DNA from: Candidatus Woesearchaeota archaeon
Lineage (GTDB): Archaea; Nanobdellota; Nanobdellia; Woesearchaeales; UBA10216
Length of the DNA: 54,898 nucleotides
Direction: 5' to 3'
NCBI GenBank assembly: GCA_016188155.1
Contig: JACPIH010000010.1
Location: 1-54,898 of the forward strand
Shown: positions 40,944-48,894 of the stretch, in pieces
Layout of the letters: each line of letters starts with the position of its first letter
Numbering within the stretch: position 1 is the first letter of the stretch
Made by a program: the position numbers and the translations under genes
Notes under the pieces: generated by a model
Told to the model about the DNA's origin: nothing
Seen by the model: only the letters and a program-made list of their open reading frames with translations
The model's database searches: none

Positions 40944-41936
40944 TTAAATCTTCTTCACAACGATGGCCCCGATTTCCTTTGACAGGAGCTCATGCGCTTT
41001 TTTTGACAGCTCGCCCTTTGCCAGAAGAAGGACTGGGAGTTTCTTTAGCTGGCCTTGCACTATTGCCGAGCTTATGTCTGCGTCGGTGCACGTTTTTTTG
41101 TTCTTGGCAACGCAGTAGTACCTAAGCTTCCCGACAGGGCTTGGGAGCAGGACAACATACTGGGCTTCTGATTTGCTTGCTGATACCTGTAATTCTATTT
41201 CTATGCTGCTCTTGGCAAAGAATTCGTTGATTGTTTTTGCAAATTCAGACTCTGATGCAGCGATTTGGGTTTTTTGGCTTGCGGGTTTTTTGCCGCGCGG
41301 CTTTGGGATTTCGCTGCTTGGCATAAGAACTGTTTGTTGCTGCTGTTGTGTGGTTTGCACAATGAGGGGCTTTGCTTCCTGCGCTGACGTTCCAACCACA
41401 GCCTCTATTCTCGCAGTGGCAAATGCTTCCTGTAATGGCTGCTGAAGCTGCGGTGCCTGTTGCGTTTGCGGCTGCTTCTCTTCAACAATTCCCATTAGTT
41501 TTTTAATGGATGTTTCAGCATCTTCGTTTGCGAGCAGGTACCATTTCCAGAAGATTTCTGTTTCCCCGTTAATGTTTGCCTCAAGCGGCTTTGCAAAGTC
41601 CTTAATCTGGCGAAGCGCAAACCTTGTTGCAGGCTCCATGCTGCGGTCTCTTAGCACGCCATTAGCCTTCAGCTGCTCAAGTGCCTCTTTTTCCTTCTGC
41701 TGCAGGCTGGCAGTGTAATTCTGGAGCTTTGGCTCCTGCCCCACCACATAGTAAAGGGGTGTTCCTCCAAATTTGACGCTGGAAATCTTCACGTCATTCT
41801 TGGAAGCCAGCTCAGAAAGTATTGCGGAAGCCATTAAGATGTTTGTGCCTATCTCCTTCGAAATCTGAGAGGGAATAACCGGCCCGCGCATTCGCACAAG
41901 CTGCTTTACCCTGTCAGTTATGAGGTTGGCCGCCAT
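40944..41936 (-). CDS. Winged-helix protein with a possible nuclease-like C-terminal domain
   Basis: 330 residues. A winged helix is likely at residues 8-75 (VKQLVRMRGPVIPSQISKEIG; MASAILSELAS; GTPLYYVVG). A Gln-rich linker (about 165-225) leads to a C-terminal alpha/beta domain (LRYYCVAKNKKTCTDADIS, LPVLLLAKGELSKKA) that resembles a restriction-endonuclease-like core but without a clear catalytic set. It sits between fen1 and endA. ATG 41936 follows TTTAAATAA (about 41960-41968), which gives a leaderless mRNA; a longer frame to 41999 overlaps endA. Confidence 0.65.
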   Translation of the reverse strand: MAANLITDRVKQLVRMRGPVIPSQISKEIGTNILMASAILSELASKNDVKISSVKFGGTPLYYVVGQEPKLQNYTASLQQKEKEALEQLKANGVLRDRSMEPATRFALRQIKDFAKPLEANINGETEIFWKWYLLANEDAETSIKKLMGIVEEKQPQTQQAPQLQQPLQEAFATARIEAVVGTSAQEAKPLIVQTTQQQQQTVLMPSSEIPKPRGKKPASQKTQIAASESEFAKTINEFFAKSSIEIELQVSASKSEAQYVVLLPSPVGKLRYYCVAKNKKTCTDADISSAIVQGQLKKLPVLLLAKGELSKKAHELLSKEIGAIVVKKI

Positions 41937-41983
41937 GGCAAAAGCGGGGGGCTGCAGGTTTAAATAATTTGTCAGAAAGCTTC

Positions 41984-42580
41984 TTAGGGCCTCATCCACC
42001 TGACTTCCCAGTATGAGACGTCAGCTTCCTCGTCAACAACCCCAATGAGGAGCCTTTTCTTGGTGCTGTGGGCCACCCTGTTCTTGGCAGAGAACTCATG
42101 CCATGTAAGCGTATCCCCCTCATGGACGGGGTAGAGTATCCAGCGGGCATGGTCTTCCCCAGGTTTTACGCCGCGGTCATAAATCCTGAAGTCTGCCCCA
42201 AACTTTAGGGCTGTTTTGATTATGTAGCCCCTATCCCTTATGTCCTTGAAAACAGAGTATTTTACCCAGAAGTTCTGCTGGGTTTTTGATGCTTTTTTCA
42301 TGAATTGCTCTGGGCTTACTTCTTTTTTCCCTCGAGAATCGGCAACGGCTATTTTGCCTCTTTCAAGCAAGTACATGGCTTCTGTCAGGGCAAGCTGAAC
42401 CCTTCCGTCAGGGAGCAGTTTTCCGTATCTGCTCTGGTTGTAGAGCTCCCTGGCAGCGTCTGTGTTTTCGGTCAGCACCCTTTCTTTCAGGAGAAATGCC
42501 TTTACCTGCTCCTTTGATTTCTTCTGGTCTCCCTTTGGCTCATTGCCCTTCTCTTTCAGTTCAGGTATTGCCGCTTCCAT
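41984..42580 (-). CDS. endA: tRNA-intron splicing endonuclease EndA
   Basis: 198 residues, the single-unit size of homotetrameric (alpha4) archaeal EndA. The catalytic triad is Tyr (DFRIYDRGV), His (DHARWILYPV) and Lys (HSTKKRLLIGV). It cuts bulge-helix-bulge introns; the tRNA-Gly(CCC) intron at 7544-7555 is a likely substrate. ATG 42580 has GCTTTTAAGC (about 42603-42612) 28 bp upstream. The N-terminal 40 residues are charged and not conserved. Confidence 0.95.
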   Translation of the reverse strand: MEAAIPELKEKGNEPKGDQKKSKEQVKAFLLKERVLTENTDAARELYNQSRYGKLLPDGRVQLALTEAMYLLERGKIAVADSRGKKEVSPEQFMKKASKTQQNFWVKYSVFKDIRDRGYIIKTALKFGADFRIYDRGVKPGEDHARWILYPVHEGDTLTWHEFSAKNRVAHSTKKRLLIGVVDEEADVSYWEVRWMRP

Positions 42581-42679
42581 AAGCTTTTGTGTTCAAGGAT
42601 TGCTTAAAAGCTTTTGCTTCTCAGTAATGGAAAGAAGGCCAGCGCAACACTTAAATAGAGTGCGGGCTGCCAAGGCTTT

Positions 42680-43579
42680 ATGGAAATCGTGTTTTTGGGA
42701 ACAAGCTCAATGGTGCCCACAAAGGAGAGAAACCAATCTGCAGTTTTTATTAGCCACGGCTCTGAGGGCATCCTGGTTGACTGCGGGGAGGGCACGCAGA
42801 GGCAGTTTAAAATCACTGGTATTCCTCTGACAAAGATAACGAGGATTCTGGTAAGCCACTGGCACGGTGACCATGTCTTGGGCCTGCCTGGTGTTATCCA
42901 GACTTTGAACAGCTCAACAACAGGGCACAGGCTGCAGGTATTTGGGCCAAAGGGCACAAGGGCACAGTTTGAGCACATGGGCAAGACATTTCTCATGGAG
43001 TATGGCGATGGCAGGCTTAAGCTCGAGGTTAATGATATTGAAGAAGGCATGGTCTTTGAAAATGATGACTTTTACATTGAATCCAAGAAGCTGCAGCACT
43101 CTGTGCCTTGCCTCGGCTACAGCATCGTGCAAAAAGACCGCGTTCACATTAATCTGGCAGCTGTGAAGAAGCTGGGTTTGCCAGAGGGGCCTTTGCTGGG
43201 GCAGCTGCAGGCAGGGAAAACAGTAACTTGGAAGGGCAAAATTGTGAAGCCTTCAGAGGTCACTTACGCAACTAAGGGGAAAAAAGTGACTGTAATAATG
43301 GACACAGAGCTTTGCAACAGCGCAATAGAACTTGCGGAAGGCGCGGATGTGCTGATTTGCGAGGCAACCTATGCTGATGAGTTGGAAGGCAAGGCTGGCG
43401 AATACAAGCACCTCACGGCAGGCCAGGCCGCCACTATTGCAAACAAGGCGGGGGCAGGCAAGCTGGTGTTAACTCACTTCTCGCAAAGGTACAAAACAAC
43501 GCAGCAGGTGGAAGAAGATGCCAGAACAACCTTTGACAACGTCATCTGTGCAAAGGATTTTATGCGGCTGGAAGTCTGA
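42680..43579 (+). CDS. rnz: Ribonuclease Z
   Basis: 299 residues, a metallo-beta-lactamase of the RNase Z group. FLGTSSMVPTKERNQSA, the zinc motif SHWHGDHVLGLPG, and the later KLVLTHFSQRY are diagnostic. It cleaves the 3' trailer of pre-tRNA before CCA addition, which fits the tRNA-Gly gene lacking an encoded CCA. Divergent from endA with about 100 bp between; the next gene hjc follows 3 bp later. Confidence 0.95.
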   Translation: MEIVFLGTSSMVPTKERNQSAVFISHGSEGILVDCGEGTQRQFKITGIPLTKITRILVSHWHGDHVLGLPGVIQTLNSSTTGHRLQVFGPKGTRAQFEHMGKTFLMEYGDGRLKLEVNDIEEGMVFENDDFYIESKKLQHSVPCLGYSIVQKDRVHINLAAVKKLGLPEGPLLGQLQAGKTVTWKGKIVKPSEVTYATKGKKVTVIMDTELCNSAIELAEGADVLICEATYADELEGKAGEYKHLTAGQAATIANKAGAGKLVLTHFSQRYKTTQQVEEDARTTFDNVICAKDFMRLEV

Positions 43580-43582
43580 CAC

Positions 43583-43975
43583 ATGAATGCAAAAGCCAAA
43601 GGCAGTAATGCTGAACGAGAACTTATTGGCCTTTTCTGGGCTAATAAATGGTCGGCAGTCAGAGTTGCAGGTAGTGGTTCATCCCATTACCCTAGCCCCG
43701 ACATCCTCGCTTCAAACGCTACAAGGATATTAGCCATTGAGTGCAAGTCATCAGGGGAGCTCAACAGGCATCTGCAGAAAGAGCAGATAGAGGACCTTGT
43801 TTACTTCGCAAAGCTTTTCGGCGCAGAGCCGTGGATTGGCGCTCGTTTCAATGACATGAAATGGGCTTTTTTCACGCCAGAAGACTTAAAGAGAACAGGT
43901 ACCGGGTTTTCTGTGTCGGTAAAGATGGTGAAGGAAAAGGGCCTGACCTTCGAGCAGCTTTTGGGCGTGTTTTAG
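43583..43975 (+). CDS. hjc: Holliday junction resolvase Hjc
   Basis: 130 residues, the usual Hjc size. KGSNAERELIGLFW, VRVAGSGSSHYPSPDI and ILAIECKSSGEL carry the PD-(D/E)XK nuclease residues of the archaeal resolvase. It cleaves four-way junctions. The ATG is 3 bp after the rnz stop; cotranscription is likely. Four-way structures from the palindromic elements in this genome would be natural substrates if they extrude as cruciforms; this is inference. Confidence 0.95.
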   Translation: MNAKAKGSNAERELIGLFWANKWSAVRVAGSGSSHYPSPDILASNATRILAIECKSSGELNRHLQKEQIEDLVYFAKLFGAEPWIGARFNDMKWAFFTPEDLKRTGTGFSVSVKMVKEKGLTFEQLLGVF

Positions 43976-44000
43976 CTGATTACTTGCGTATTCTAAAGAT

Positions 44001-44008
44001 TTTTATAT
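44001..44008 (+). promoter_or_regulatory. TATA box of the TFE transcript
   Basis: TTTTATAT is centred 27 bp before the first ATG of a short upstream frame (44032), not before the TFE ATG at 44061, which is 56 bp away. Confidence 0.6.
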
Positions 44009-44031
44009 GTTCAAAAAAGGCTTTTGGTGTT

Positions 44032-44058
44032 ATGATGGGAATGGCTATTAAGGCATAA
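44032..44058 (+). CDS. Leader peptide-like upstream ORF of TFE
   Basis: ATG ATG GGA ATG GCT ATT AAG GCA TAA encodes MMGMAIKA and stops 2 bp before the TFE ATG. Its first ATG is at the expected transcription start, so it would be translated leaderless, and ribosomes ending there could re-initiate on TFE. No Shine-Dalgarno for TFE is seen. It could be a chance frame. Confidence 0.4.
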   Translation: MMGMAIKA

Positions 44059-44060
44059 AG

Positions 44061-44684
44061 ATGAAAAAATATTTGGTTGGTGACTTGCTGAGGGAGTATT
44101 TTGGGGATGAGGTCTTTAACTTAATCGGGGAGCTTAGCAAGAAAAGGGACTATTCTGAATTCAAGCTTGCCGAAGCATTAAAAATGGAAGTCAATGAAAC
44201 AAGAAATCTTTTGTACAGGCTGCACAGCCTGAACCTTGCCTCGTTTGCCAGGAAGAAGGACAACAAAATAGGGTGGTATATCTATTACTGGACTTTCCAT
44301 GATGACCTTATTAACGACTTCCTTTTAAGGTATAAAAAAAGCCAGCTTGAGTCTTTAAGGGAACGCTTTTTGAAAGAGGGTAAAAGCGATTTCTATTCGT
44401 GCTTGAATAAGTGCGTTCGCCTTGATTTTGACAAGGCGTGTGATTTTTCATTTCATTGCCCGGAGTGTGGTGAGCTTTTGGGCCGGGAAGCTGAGGGTGA
44501 TGAAAAAAGGCTTGGTTCTGAAATGATAAAAATCAATGCGGAAATCGGGTTTTTGGAAGGGCTGCAGAAAAAGGCGGCAATCACTCAGAACCCCCCAGCA
44601 ACAGGTGGGAAAAGTGCTGATGCCAGTGGCAATGCCAACAAAGTTAAAAAGGAAAGAAAAGACAAGAACGGCAACCTGTTTTAG
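44061..44684 (+). CDS. tfe: Transcription initiation factor TFE alpha
   Basis: 207 residues. The N-terminal winged helix (about 1-90) includes VFNLIGELSKKRDYSEFKLAEALK and NETRNLLYRL. A zinc ribbon follows with CLNKC (about residue 114-118) and CPECG (about 133-137). The C-terminal ~40 residues are a disordered basic tail (NKVKKERKDKNGNLF). It helps open the promoter in archaeal transcription. The stop overlaps the stop of the convergent small membrane-protein gene by 4 bp. Confidence 0.93.
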   Translation: MKKYLVGDLLREYFGDEVFNLIGELSKKRDYSEFKLAEALKMEVNETRNLLYRLHSLNLASFARKKDNKIGWYIYYWTFHDDLINDFLLRYKKSQLESLRERFLKEGKSDFYSCLNKCVRLDFDKACDFSFHCPECGELLGREAEGDEKRLGSEMIKINAEIGFLEGLQKKAAITQNPPATGGKSADASGNANKVKKERKDKNGNLF

Positions 44685-44899
44685 CGCTTCCTTCTCCTCA
44701 ACGATGACTCTATTTTCTTCTCTTCCCGCTCTATCTTGATTTCCTCAAGGGCTATCCTTTTGGTGATTGCAAAAAGGTTTTCGTCTATCCTTGCAATCCT
44801 TCTCTCCATAAGGACAAGGATCCTGAGGGAGTACACAATTGCTGCAAGAGTTCCGATAATTACTGCAAGAATGACAATTTGAACGTTTCCTTCTGGCAT
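44681..44899 (-). CDS. Small single-pass membrane protein
   Basis: 72 residues. One membrane helix (VQIVILAVIIGTLAAIVYSL) near the N-terminus and a charged, probably coiled, C-terminal half (MERRIARIDENLFAITKRI ... REEKKIESSLRRRKR). Similar small membrane proteins flank TFE in other archaea only in my general recollection, so I give no function. ATG 44899 follows GAGGTTGATGAG, and the TATA-like CTATAAAAG (44914-44922) is only about 20 bp upstream. A perfect inverted repeat lies directly before that TATA box. Confidence 0.65.
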   Translation of the reverse strand: MPEGNVQIVILAVIIGTLAAIVYSLRILVLMERRIARIDENLFAITKRIALEEIKIEREEKKIESSLRRRKR

Positions 44900-44923
44900 T
44901 TCTCATCAACCTCTTTTATAGCA

Positions 44924-44941
44924 GCAGTATTCTGCTGCCAT
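44924..44941. promoter_or_regulatory. Inverted repeat upstream of the small membrane-protein TATA box
   Basis: GCAGCAG-TATT-CTGCTGC, a perfect 7-bp inverted repeat with a 4-nt spacer, abuts the TATA-like box on its upstream side (minus strand), overlapping where the B recognition element would be. It is in a good position for a transcription regulator. Confidence 0.45.
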
Positions 44942-44989
44942 ATTTAAAAAGCTTTTTGTTTTGGATGTTCTATAGGTTGGCGAAAAGAA

Positions 44990-45790
44990 TCAAAAAACCT
45001 GCTTGAGCGTTGGCCAGGCTGCCTCAAACATCTTCTCAAAGGTTGAGGCGAAGAACTTAGACCTTACCCAGATGCCAACATCAGAAGCAGGGCTTGTGAG
45101 CTCATCATCAAGAGGCATAAGCACAACTTCCTTCCCATCAACAACACAAAACCTTGCAGGGGTGTTTGCCTGCCTTAGCTCAACAAGGCCCCCCAGATCT
45201 TCGATCTGGGACCGGACATCAGTTGTAATGTTGGCGGCAATCTTAATTTTTACCCGCTTTTCCTTTGCCTTCTTAAAGGCCGCGCTTAAGGCACTCTTTT
45301 TTCTCAAAATGCCAGATGACGTAGTCATTATTATGATACTCTTCTCAGCATTTTTAATCATCCTGTCAAGGTGATGGTAAAGGTTTTTCCTGCCCCGTAT
45401 ACTACCTGTGAGCTCAAGCGGGTCTATCTCCCTTATACCGCTTTTATAAACACTTTTCAGTTCGTCAATAAGCGGGCTTTGCTCAATCTTACTCAAAAAC
45501 TTATCATGGGTATCAGCATCCTCTATCAATTTCTTCCTGACAGTCTCAATGACGTGGTCAGGCTGCACCGCTATGTACTTTATCGGCTTGCCAATCTTCA
45601 GGATTATAAAGCCCTTCTTTTCCAAACTCTCCAAAACATCATAACTCCTACTTCTTGGGACATTAGCAATGTCAGAAAGCTCACCGGCAGCAGCAATCCC
45701 TTTGGACAGCAACGCAAGCCAAAGCTTGGATTCGTAGCTGTTCAATCCAATATCTTTCAGTTGGTTGATTATTTCGTTCTGCATCAACAT
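44990..45790 (-). CDS. TrmB-family transcriptional regulator (copy 2)
   Basis: 266 residues, paralogue of the regulator at 14547-15368. The winged helix is LNSYESKLWLALLSKGIAAAGELSDI and PRSRSYDVLESLEKKGFII. The effector domain has SIIIMTTSSGILRKKSALS and VKIKIAANI. It contains 81 nt (45608-45688) 80/81 identical to copy 1, in the DNA-contacting helix region, while the rest is far more diverged. ATG 45790 is preceded by TTTAAATATA (about 45811-45820), giving a leaderless start. A hairpin CCCAGATC-TTC-GATCTGGG in its coding region (about 45191-45210) is also seen. Confidence 0.9.
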   Translation of the reverse strand: MLMQNEIINQLKDIGLNSYESKLWLALLSKGIAAAGELSDIANVPRSRSYDVLESLEKKGFIILKIGKPIKYIAVQPDHVIETVRKKLIEDADTHDKFLSKIEQSPLIDELKSVYKSGIREIDPLELTGSIRGRKNLYHHLDRMIKNAEKSIIIMTTSSGILRKKSALSAAFKKAKEKRVKIKIAANITTDVRSQIEDLGGLVELRQANTPARFCVVDGKEVVLMPLDDELTSPASDVGIWVRSKFFASTFEKMFEAAWPTLKQVF

Positions 45791-45844
45791 GGGAGGTGGG
45801 AACGAAGCGTTATATTTAAACCTTTCCTTTTTTATTATTCTCAA

Positions 45845-46050
45845 GTAACAAAAAAACCACCACCCCGTTGTTTCTGATGGAAATGATGCCTACACCAATT
45901 ACAAGTTTTAATAATTCAATATAGAAACAACACTGCACTAGGATTTTTTCGTCGAAACAAAATAATGTTGTTTTTGGTTGTGTAGTTTCCACCAACATAA
46001 TTTTTATTAATAAGGTTCTTTGCTTTTCCATAGGAAATGGTGGTGGGATT
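45845..46050. other. Candidate replication origin with ORB-like inverted repeats
   Basis: AT-rich 200-bp region just before orc1/cdc6. A minus-strand ORB-like site reads TTTCCATCAGAAACAACGGG (with GTGGTGG after it; plus coordinates 45857-45883) and a plus-strand site reads TTTTCCATAGGAAATGGTGG (46025-46044). They face each other around the AT-rich core (AATTACAAGTTTTAATAATT; ATAATTTTTATTAATAAGG). Further GAAACAAC copies are at 45924 and 45954. Origins next to orc1/cdc6 with TTCCA-GAAAC-G-rich repeats are typical of archaea. Confidence 0.6.
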
Positions 46051-47259
46051 GTGTTGAAGGAAAAAAACCTCGATATTTTTTTTCAAAACTACCTTAAAAA
46101 AGAGTCTATATTCGTTAATAAACAAACGCTTCAGGTTGCTTTCGTTCCTGATGAAATTGTTCACCGAGATGACCAGGTGCGGCAGATTGCCTCTGTGATT
46201 GCGCCGGCTTTGCGGCTTGAAAGGCCCTCTAACCTTTTTATTTATGGGAAAACCGGCACAGGCAAGACCCTTACAGTAAAACACACCACAGATAAGCTTG
46301 TTTCTGTTGCCCAAAAAGAGTCTGTTTCATTGCAAAAGATTTATGTCAACTGCAAGCTCAAGAATGTCGCAGATACTGAATACAGGCTTATTGCAAGCCT
46401 TGCAAGGCAGCTAGGCAAGCCCCTTCCATCCACAGGACTTCCTACTGAAGATATTTATAAGGCTTTTTTTTCAACTGTCGACTCTGAGAAGCAGCTTGTT
46501 ATTCTTATCTTGGATGAGATTGATCAGCTTGTGAAAAAGGCCGGTGATGACGTCTTATACAACCTCACAAGAATAAATGAAGAACTTAAAAACTCACAAA
46601 TTTCGTTAATAGGAATTTCCAATGATTTGCTGTTTGTTGATAATCTCGACCCGAGGGTGAAATCCTCCCTTTCTGAAGAGGAACTTTTGTTCCCCCCATA
46701 TAATGCCATTCAGCTGCAGGATCTTCTGCTTAACCGTTCCGCAATTGCTTTCAGGAAAGGGGCTGTCGAGTCTGGTGTGGTAGAGAAGTGTGCCGCCTTT
46801 GCTGCGAGGGAGCACGGTGATGCCCGCAGGGCACTTGAGTTGTTAAGGGTGGCTGGGGAGTTGGCTGACAGGAAAGGCGCCGCTACAGTGGGGGTCTCTG
46901 ACGTTGATGCTGCGGAGGAAAAGATTGAGAAGGATAAAATAGTTGATTTGGTTACGACACAGCCCAGGCAGGCCCAGCTGGTTTTGTACTCTGTTGTCTC
47001 TATCAGCAATGGCTCTAATAAGTTTATTTTTACTGGCGAGGTTTACGAGATGTACAAGAAGTATTGCACTGTGGTTGGTTTAAGGCCTCTCACCCAGCGC
47101 CGCCTATCTGATATTTTGTCTGAGTTTGATATGCTTGGCATTATTACGGCAAGGGTCATCTCTAAAGGCAGGTATGGCCGTACAAGGGAGATTATGCTTG
47201 CCCAGCAGGCAACAACACCTGCTGTTAAGAGAATCTTGGAAGAGTCTTTAAACCTTTGA
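46051..47259 (+). CDS. orc1: Orc1/Cdc6 replication initiator
   Basis: 402 residues. AAA+ initiator with the N-terminal VPDEIVHRDDQVRQIASVI, Walker A YGKTGTGKT, Walker B VILILDEIDQL, sensor 1 IGISNDLLFVDNLDPRVKSSL, and a C-terminal winged helix that binds origin repeats (FTGEVYEMYKKYC; LTQRRLSDILSEFDMLGII). GTG 46051 directly follows the ORB-like site. It loads MCM at the origin. It is the first gene of orc1-DP1-DP2, as in other euryarchaeal-type genomes. Confidence 0.95.
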   Translation: MLKEKNLDIFFQNYLKKESIFVNKQTLQVAFVPDEIVHRDDQVRQIASVIAPALRLERPSNLFIYGKTGTGKTLTVKHTTDKLVSVAQKESVSLQKIYVNCKLKNVADTEYRLIASLARQLGKPLPSTGLPTEDIYKAFFSTVDSEKQLVILILDEIDQLVKKAGDDVLYNLTRINEELKNSQISLIGISNDLLFVDNLDPRVKSSLSEEELLFPPYNAIQLQDLLLNRSAIAFRKGAVESGVVEKCAAFAAREHGDARRALELLRVAGELADRKGAATVGVSDVDAAEEKIEKDKIVDLVTTQPRQAQLVLYSVVSISNGSNKFIFTGEVYEMYKKYCTVVGLRPLTQRRLSDILSEFDMLGIITARVISKGRYGRTREIMLAQQATTPAVKRILEESLNL

Positions 47260-47286
47260 TTTACCTAACGTGATGGGGCTAGCGGC

Positions 47287-48879
47287 TTGGCAATTGACAA
47301 GAAGCGGAGTGGTGTAGACGAACTGCTTAGGCAGAATATCCTTGTCAGCCCTGATTTTTTGGATGTGATTGAGCAGGCAAGCCCGCTTGATATTCAAGGC
47401 CTTGTCAATAGCACTGCGGGCAGCTTTCTGGTTGTTAACAAAGATGTTGACCTTCTTTTGAAGAGGAACGAGCCTGATGTTAACTGGCTTGAGCTTGAGC
47501 GTTACAGGGTTCTTTCAGAAAAGCAGCAGAAGCCCGAAGCGTATGCTGCGTTTCTAGGAACACTTTTTTCTCAGAATAAGGGGGGCCCAAGAAAAGCGCC
47601 CAGAGCTTCAGCAATGGATGATTCGCCGGTCAAGGTTGTGTTTTCTTATACGGCCTCACCTTCGAAAAGAGAGGTCGGTGATTTTGTCGGCTATTACTCT
47701 GCCCGTTATAAGGCAATCCGGGGCATTTTGTCTCAGAGGCCTGAGCTTGCAAACCTTGTACAAATCGGCCGCCTTAAGAATGGGGGGGTTGCCGAGTCCA
47801 TTGCAATTATAGGCATGGTGAAGGACAAGCAGCAGACGAAGCAGGGCCACCAGATTGTTGTGCTTGAGGACCCTACAGGAGTCATCACTGTTATTGTTAA
47901 CAAGACGCGCCGCGAGATTTTTAACCTTGCCAATGACCTTGTGTTTGATGAAGTCATAGCGATCGCTGGCAATTTCCGTAACGGAGTGCTTTTTGCGTCA
48001 AACATTGTCCTGCCCGATGTTCCTCTGAGGGAGCAAAAACATTCTCCCAATGAGGGCTACGCTGTTTTTATGTCGGACCTTCATTTTGGCTCTTCGCAGT
48101 TTCTTGAGGAAGATTTTAGGAAATTTTTGAAGTGGATTAATGGAGGCTTAGGCAATTCCGTTCAGAAAGAGATTGCAAGCAAGGTAAAATATGTGCTTAT
48201 TGCCGGTGATGTTGTTGATGGCGTTGGCGTTTACCAGGACCAGTATGATGAGCTCGCAGTTAAGGATGTTACAGAGCAGTACAGGATGTGTGCTGATTTT
48301 CTTTCAGAGATACCAAAGCATATCAAAATAATCATCTCTCCCGGCAATCATGATGCTGTTAGGGCGGCCGAGCCCCAGGCAGCTTTTTACGGCGATTTTG
48401 CAGCCCCCCTGCTCAAGCTGCCAAACGCTGTTCTCGTTTCAAATCCCGCCATTGTCAACATCGATGCTTCAGAAAATTTTTCCGGCTTTGACGTGCTGCT
48501 TTACCACGGCTACAGCTTTGATTATTATGTTGCCAATGTTGACTCCATAAGGCGCCAGGGAGGGTATGAGCGTGCTGACCTTATTATGCAATTTCTGCTG
48601 CAGCGGAGGCACCTCGCGCCAGCCCACACTTCCACACTGATACTTCCTGACCGTGCATCTGACCCGCTGTTTATTGGAATCGTTCCCGACATATTCGCTA
48701 CCGGCCACATACACCGCACATCCGTATCGGATTACAGGGGCATTACTCTTATTAACAGCTCCTGCTGGCAGGGCAAGACAAAGTTTCAGGAGCGCCTTGG
48801 GCACAACCCGCAGCCGTCAAGGCTGCCTGTATTTAATTTGAAAACAAGAGCCACAAAGATCATTAATTTTGGCAAGTAG
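47287..48879 (+). CDS. polB: DNA polymerase D small subunit (DP1)
   Basis: 530 residues. The C-terminal phosphoesterase, which supplies the 3'-5' exonuclease, shows SDLHFGSS, AGDVVDGVG, SPGNHDAVR, LYHGYSFD and ATGHIHRTSV; metal ligands are intact. An OB-fold (HQIVVLEDPTGVITVIV) precedes it. TTG at 47287 is the best in-frame start, 27 bp after the orc1 stop; no ATG is near. Next is DP2, about 15 bp downstream. It forms PolD with DP2. Confidence 0.95.
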   Translation: MAIDKKRSGVDELLRQNILVSPDFLDVIEQASPLDIQGLVNSTAGSFLVVNKDVDLLLKRNEPDVNWLELERYRVLSEKQQKPEAYAAFLGTLFSQNKGGPRKAPRASAMDDSPVKVVFSYTASPSKREVGDFVGYYSARYKAIRGILSQRPELANLVQIGRLKNGGVAESIAIIGMVKDKQQTKQGHQIVVLEDPTGVITVIVNKTRREIFNLANDLVFDEVIAIAGNFRNGVLFASNIVLPDVPLREQKHSPNEGYAVFMSDLHFGSSQFLEEDFRKFLKWINGGLGNSVQKEIASKVKYVLIAGDVVDGVGVYQDQYDELAVKDVTEQYRMCADFLSEIPKHIKIIISPGNHDAVRAAEPQAAFYGDFAAPLLKLPNAVLVSNPAIVNIDASENFSGFDVLLYHGYSFDYYVANVDSIRRQGGYERADLIMQFLLQRRHLAPAHTSTLILPDRASDPLFIGIVPDIFATGHIHRTSVSDYRGITLINSSCWQGKTKFQERLGHNPQPSRLPVFNLKTRATKIINFGK

Positions 48880-48894
48880 GCACCAGTGATTGGC

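Noticed and set aside
45191-45210. Hairpin CCCAGATC-TTC-GATCTGGG as a regulatory site
   Set aside because: It lies inside the coding region of the second TrmB gene and reads normally as codons; no context supports a function.
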